Program-made: the position numbers and the translations under genes | In this document: in pieces, positions 16,480-20,046 of the stretch | How positions within the stretch are numbered: the stretch's first letter is position 1 | Layout of the letters: every line of letters begins with the position of its first letter | Source of the DNA: Chara braunii | Taxonomy: Eukaryota; Streptophyta; Charophyceae; Charales; Characeae | DNA length: 20,046 nucleotides | Assembly: GCA_003427395.1 (NCBI GenBank) | Contig: BFEA01000065.1 | Span: forward strand, 744,932-764,977 | Direction: 5' to 3' | The notes under the pieces: generated by a model | What the model saw: the letters and a program-made list of their open reading frames with translations, nothing else | What the model was told of the DNA's origin: nothing | Databases searched by the model: none

Positions 16480-17250
16480 GCGGCGTACTACGTGCTGCCC
16501 GCTCAGTGCATTGCTGCTGTCGACATAAATTTGAGCTCTCTTTCGGTCTTCTGTTTCTCTCTCTGCTCTCTCTCTCTCGCTTCTGCGTGCCACGTGCAAT
16601 GTGCTTGGTGCTTCGTGAATTTCGTTCTACGTGCTTTCGGGAACTTGGTACTGGAGAATTGGCGCTACATTCTACGTGCGACTTGGTACATCCTACGTGC
16701 TCCTAGCTACGTGCTTCGTGTTTTGGTGCTGGCGACGTAAGTCGGCTCTCTCTGCCCCCTCTTTTCTCTCCTCCCTCTCTCTGCTCTCTCCTATTCTCTC
16801 TTCTCCATGCTACAATCTATGTGCTTGGTGCTTCGTGGAATTCGTTCCACGTGCTTTCGTGATCTTTGTGCTTCGGAATTTGTGCTACATTGCACGTGCG
16901 GAGCACTGCACGAATAATGTGTTGTGAGGACACTCTGATGACGCTGGATGTCACAAAAAAATTGACATGTGGCGGTTTAATGTGCACTTTGTAGTCTCTC
17001 TCCTCCAGACAGAACTTGCAACTGTCATTGGATATGTGGCTTACCCAGGAGCCCATGCGACATTGCACGTCCTACGTGCATTGGTCCTGGCGACGTAAAT
17101 GTGAGCTACGTGAATGAGCTTGGTTGGTACTACTACGTGAATTGTCTTACGGCGACATTGCACGTCCTACGTGCATTGGTGCTGGCGACGTAAATGTGAG
17201 CTGGTACTACTACGTGAATTGCCTTACGTTCTAAGTGTACTTCCACGTGG
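16480..17250. repeat. compound repeat rich in ACGTG motifs
   Basis: TACGTGC, CACGTGC and TACGTGAATT occur more than a dozen times. Larger duplicated blocks are visible: GTGCTTGGTGCTTCGTG(A/G)A followed by TTCGTT(C/T)(T/C)ACGTGCTTTCG and GCTACATT(C/G)(T/C)ACGTGCG, at 16598-16678 and again at 16819-16900; and TGGTGCTGGCGACGTAA at 16725-16737 and in the 17.1-17.2 kb pair. The core ACGTG and full CACGTG sites are the plant ACGT/G-box type, but the repeat structure alone explains their abundance. Confidence 0.85.
17057..17228. repeat. 95/77-bp tandem duplication within the ACGTG repeat
   Basis: GCGACATTGCACGTCCTACG, TGCATTGGT(C/G)CTGGCGACG and TAAATGTGAGCT are nearly identical at 17057 and 17152. 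Both units end TACTACTACGTGAATTG(T/C)CTTACG-like. The first copy carries about 18 extra bases (ACGTGAATGAGCTTGGTT). Confidence 0.95.
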
Positions 17251-17394
17251 CTTACTGCAACGTGAGCTTGAGGCGCTGTTTATATTTGGGGAGCTTGGAC
17301 GGCTGGGCTAAATCGTTGCCGAAGGCTTGCTCATTGTTGGTTCATGATTGTCGTCGGCTGGCGGGCTCGTCGGCATGGCTGACTCAAGTGAGCC

Positions 17395-17755
17395 TCCCTT
17401 CCTCTGACCTCCTCCTTCCTTCCGACCTCTCTTCTTCTTCCGCCTGATCTCCGCATGACCTCCTCCTTCTGTCTGCCCTCCGTCGGCCCTCCCTCCTCCC
17501 TTCCCGTCCTTTCTCCGCTCGACTTCCGCATCACCTGTCTCCCTCCCTCCTCCCTCGGCACTTAGCCCTCCCTCCTCTCCCCTTCTTCCTCCCTCGGCCC
17601 TTAGCCCTCCCTCCTCCCTCCCAGGGATTCCTCCTCGAACCTCCCTCCTCCCTCCCTCCCTCCTTCCTCCCATGGTCCTTCCTCCTCCCTCCCCTCTCCC
17701 TCCCTCCTTCCTCCCTTAGCCCTCTACCCTCCCTCCCTCCAATCCCCTCCTTCAC
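17395..17755. repeat. CCTCC-rich polypyrimidine tract
   Basis: Built from CCTCCCTCCTCCCT units with GACCT, TCGGC and TTAGCCC interruptions; TCGGC(A/C)CTTAGCCCTCCCTC recurs at 17563 and 17596. The minus strand is G-rich, with many GGG/GGAGG runs able to form G-quadruplexes. Gly/Arg/Glu-rich minus-strand frames here (17308-17755) are composition artefacts. Confidence 0.9.
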
Positions 17756-18401
17756 GCCCGATCTAGAGAATGGATTTCACCTCTTTTCTTTCCCAATCGA
17801 TGTAAACGCCGCGTTTCGGCTTTTGATCCCAGATATATATTGTCACACTGTGAATCGGAGCGCAAAGGCAGAAAAAGACGAAACAAAAAAAGGAAAGACA
17901 TAAGGAAGGAAAGCTCCGCCTGTTCATCACTTCTAACGTACAAGGCCAGCCACGTGGATGACAGGTTGAGCGCGGGCTGCCCCCATCCCCGTGTGTCACA
18001 AGGGCCCACTTGCACGCAGCCGAAAGGCAAAGAGGTAAAGAAAAGGAGGAGGAAACCAGACCTCACAGAGGCAAGAGAAAGAGAAAGGGATCCAGTCAAA
18101 GAAAGGACAAGGGAAGAGAAAGGCCTATCAGTCAAACAAAGCAAATGACACATCCTACAGATAAACCAATTGCCACTGTCACAACAAAGTTAAAACATAT
18201 TTTTTATTTTTTTCTTATTTTCTTATTTTCTTTTCTTCAGCAATTTGTTCTTTTTTTCTTTTTTTTTTTCGTTTTTTCAATTTTTTTCTTTCTTCTTTCT
18301 TCAACTCTGTATCTGTTGGCTTGATCTGTCCTACAATTAGTGTTGCTCCTGACCTGCTTGATTCTGTTGACCAGTCAGGACGAGGAGCCCCCACCCCGCA
18401 G
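17756..18401. other. spacer with A-rich then T-rich halves
   Basis: Purine-rich 17860-18150 and T-rich 18195-18305. Overlapping frames on both strands (17840-18148 plus; 17752-18153 minus) are Lys/Arg- or Leu/Ser-biased and unsupported. A perfect CCACGTGG palindrome (G-box type) lies at 17951-17958. Confidence 0.5.
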
Positions 18402-18894
18402 CTAGGGGACAGGCACGCCGAGGATGACGTGGATGCTCACAAGGATACCCAATGAGAGCTGCGCCAGCACAGCGTTCAGCAGGACGGCTAGCACGGACCA
18501 TCCCTTCAAAACAGTCCTGACAAAGGACATGCTGTGCACATCATAAAAAAAAACAGCAGGACGTTCATCACAGTGCGGCATCATGCAGTCCTGATAGCGT
18601 CCTTGCGCATAAAACGGACAACGAATATCTGGGTGATAGGGATGTGTACATTGAAGAAATGTTGGACACCCTTCGGCACAGACGGCGGCGCCCACAATAG
18701 ATTGATAATGGTCATGGCACAGATGATGAATTCCACCCACGAGAGGCAGTCGATAATCCCGAATACAGTATGATTCGGCAATGCACGCAAAAGTTCATTT
18801 ACTTACGTTGAAAATAGCCTGAATTATCGTCCCACCATCCCACAGTTCCCACTGGCCAGCTGGACGAATGAGTGCCATATACTACTGCCCGGAT
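18402..18894 (-). pseudogene. broken gene or exon cluster with membrane segments, possible voltage-gated-type cation channel
   Basis: The minus strand carries adjoining frames with clear hydrophobic helices. One runs about 18797-18506, interrupted by a TGA near 18581. It has a segment GIIDCLSWVEFIICAMTIIN with an acidic residue near its start, then IPITQIFVVRFMRKDAIRT, an S4-like helix with spaced Arg/Lys, then after the stop TVMNVLLFFFMMCTA, an S5-like helix. The order and spacing resemble S3-S4-S5 of a six-helix cation channel repeat, closest in my memory to two-pore channels. A second frame (to the TAG at 18402) gives LKGWSVLAVLLNAVLAQLSL, also membrane-like. Upstream, a possible 88-nt exon (18894-18807) lies between TTTTGCACAG and GTAAGT. 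No single frame joins these parts: all three frames hit stops between 18806 and 18790. It may be a pseudogene, a gene with unrecognised introns, or a sequence with frameshift errors. Confidence 0.3.
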
Positions 18895-19410
18895 CTGTGC
18901 AAAATGCAGGCAGAAATATGAGGATGGTCGTTGAGGTCATCCATCGCCTGGCGTCGCATGATGCAGTGGAAAGCTAGCTGTAAGGCATTTACAGTATAGC
19001 CTCCTGACGAGGAAGAGTATAGTTACTCCCTATCCTCAGGAGGTGGACCATTATAATGGTCATACAACAACTGATTTTCAACAGCGTCAAGCTGATAAGC
19101 AATCGTAACAAAATGGGATGGAGTATAACATTGACGCTGATAAGCCATTTTGAGGTCGGCAGACATTTGTGGCTGTCAAGCCACGAGCAGTTGGTAGATC
19201 TGCCCGCAGATCCGAATCGGTCACCGCTGGAAAGCCAGGTCAGGTCTAATCTGGCGAGCGGTCGGCGCGTGATTGACGGACGAACGCCGTCGACGTGGCA
19301 GAGCAGGCTGTCGGTAAGACAACGAACGCGGCAGATTAGCATCAGCACGACGTCGAGAGGAAGGGGAACTGGGAGGAGGAGAGAATGAACGAACCTGCCG
19401 ACGTCCCAAT
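18895..19410. other. unassigned region
   Basis: Long frames exist on both strands (19056-19388 plus, 110 codons; 19348-18989 minus, 119 codons), neither with a recognised domain. From about 19200 the GC content rises and Arg/Ser codons dominate the plus frame. CTTACAG|CTAGC (minus strand, about 18985) is another acceptor-like site upstream of the channel-like region. Confidence 0.4.
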
Positions 19411-19893
19411 ATGGACAACGAAGGTAAAGGAGGGGCCGATCTCAGCCGGTGTGGGGAAGAGGAAGACAAACTAAAGGAGGCAGATGAAGAAGAAGAAGAC
19501 CAAGAAGACGAAGAAAGGGATGAAGAAGAAGAAGAAGAAGAAGAAGAAGAAGAAGAAGAAGAAGAAGAAGAAGGGGGAGATGACAAAGGAGAAGAGGATG
19601 CTGGCAAAGAGGAAGGGGAAGGAGAGGGAGGGGGAGGGGGAGGGGAAGGGGAAGGAGGAGGAGAAGAAGGGGGAAGTGGAGAGGAGGAGGGTGAAGAAAG
19701 AGGAGGGGAAGCTGGACAAGAAGGGGGAGGGGGGGAGGGGGAGGAGGATGAGAAGATGGAAAAGAGGAAGGGGGAGGAGGGGGAGAGGGAGAAGGAGAAG
19801 GGAAAGAAAGGGGAGGAGAAAGTGGAAGAGGATGATGCACGGACCAGCGAAGCATCCGGCGAAACCATTGTGGAAGTCGAGTCACATGTATAG
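19411..19893 (+). CDS. Glu/Gly-rich acidic low-complexity frame (doubtful gene)
   Basis: The ATG at 19411 (context AATATGG) opens a 160-codon frame. Residues 1-37 are varied and acidic (MDNEGKGGADLSRCGEEEDK), then comes a pure Glu run encoded by the GAA array, a Gly/Glu-rich middle (about residues 54-125), and a more varied tail (ARTSEASGETIVEVESHV). Acidic tracts of this kind occur in nuclear and chromatin proteins, but here the DNA repeat explains the composition. The opposite strand has a longer frame (19931-19221, 236 codons), Ser/Pro-rich, with a more normal C-terminal part. I cannot tell which strand, if either, is coding. Confidence 0.2.
   Translation: MDNEGKGGADLSRCGEEEDKLKEADEEEEDQEDEERDEEEEEEEEEEEEEEEEEGGDDKGEEDAGKEEGEGEGGGGGGEGEGGGEEGGSGEEEGEERGGEAGQEGGGGEGEEDEKMEKRKGEEGEREKEKGKKGEEKVEEDDARTSEASGETIVEVESHV
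19522..19572. repeat. (GAA)17 trinucleotide repeat
   Basis: An uninterrupted GAA run of about 17 units, followed by GGGGGAG. Poly-Glu on the plus strand, poly-Ser or poly-Leu/Phe on the minus strand. Confidence 0.95.
19610..19820 (+). repeat. GGGAGG/GGGGAA purine tract, potential G-quadruplex and triplex
   Basis: Almost pure purine for about 200 bases with many runs of three to six G, for example GGGAGGGGGAGGGGGAGGGG. It meets the G-quadruplex pattern many times over. Confidence 0.9.
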
Positions 19894-20046
19894 GGTGTCG
19901 ATGCTGGCGAACACGAATGTAACAAGTCCATCCTGGGGCCAATGTCGAATGAGCATGGCCACGGGAAAGCGAACGGCGGACAAGCGTGGTTGCCGCAGTT
20001 CTGACATCAAATCATATGCCAATTGTCACAAATCTATCTGCTCAAA
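19894..20046. other. window edge, nothing recognised
   Basis: Unique sequence of ordinary composition after the purine tract. No feature seen. Confidence 0.5.

Noticed and set aside
17308-17755. Gly/Arg/Glu-rich minus-strand frames resembling RGG proteins
   Set aside because: Composition follows directly from the CCTCCC tract, and several frames are open together.
1-20046. Retroelement polymerase or integrase and transposase coding sequence
   Set aside because: I looked through the translated frames for reverse-transcriptase (YxDD), integrase and DDE-type motifs and saw none. The mobile elements present appear non-autonomous.

Overview
The window looks like intergenic or gene-poor DNA from a large, repeat-rich eukaryotic genome. 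There are no bacterial-style gene blocks, no recognisable operons and no long uninterrupted coding frames. There are many microsatellites, long homopolymers, diverged tandem duplications, tRNA-related fragments with A and B boxes, short terminal-inverted-repeat elements and a few plausible spliced exons. An 85-base run of N inside a CT/CTAT microsatellite marks an assembly gap. A plant or streptophyte-alga source is a guess from overall texture only; nothing in the sequence proves it.

Layout. 1-0.8 kb: CA/GA/TG microsatellite, then a degenerate 5-bp array (AGCAT-type). 1.6-2.0 kb: two short elements carrying a shared terminal motif. 2.0-3.0 kb: unassigned. 3.0-3.75 kb: an 81-bp tandem array, one unit of which is flipped into a long hairpin. 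4.0-4.6 kb: an old ~320-bp tandem duplication, followed by a tRNA-like sequence. 5.3-5.5 kb: a 25-bp array. 5.8-9.4 kb: AT-rich DNA with two more terminal-repeat elements, a second tRNA-like head, a pair of ~105-bp direct repeats, a ~23-bp array and a G-run cluster. 9.5-12.6 kb: CA microsatellite, then ~2.3 kb of degenerate ACTCT/ACTCC pentamers almost lacking G on this strand, then the gapped CT/CTAT tract. 12.9-13.1 kb: a fifth terminal-repeat element. 14.4-16.2 kb: the most gene-like part, with one minus-strand candidate first exon (good start context and splice donor) and one plus-strand 184-residue frame with an internally duplicated module, separated by a 227-bp and an exact 45-bp tandem duplication. 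16.3-17.25 kb: CT tract and an ACGTG-rich compound repeat. 17.4-17.75 kb: CCTCCC polypyrimidine tract. 18.4-18.9 kb, minus strand: broken frames with membrane segments that resemble part of a voltage-gated-type cation channel. 19.4-19.9 kb: GAA/GGGAGG purine tract that gives a Glu-rich frame on one strand and a Ser/Pro-rich frame on the other.

No set of genes in the window can be shown to work together. The strongest unexplained signals are (1) five short elements sharing the terminal motif GGGCATACTCACACTAGGAC, (2) the two independent degenerate pentamer arrays, one with ~1.1-kb higher-order repetition, (3) the 81-bp array with its inverted unit, and (4) the broken channel-like gene near 18.5 kb. 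Most long open frames in the window are by-products of repeats whose period avoids stop codons.
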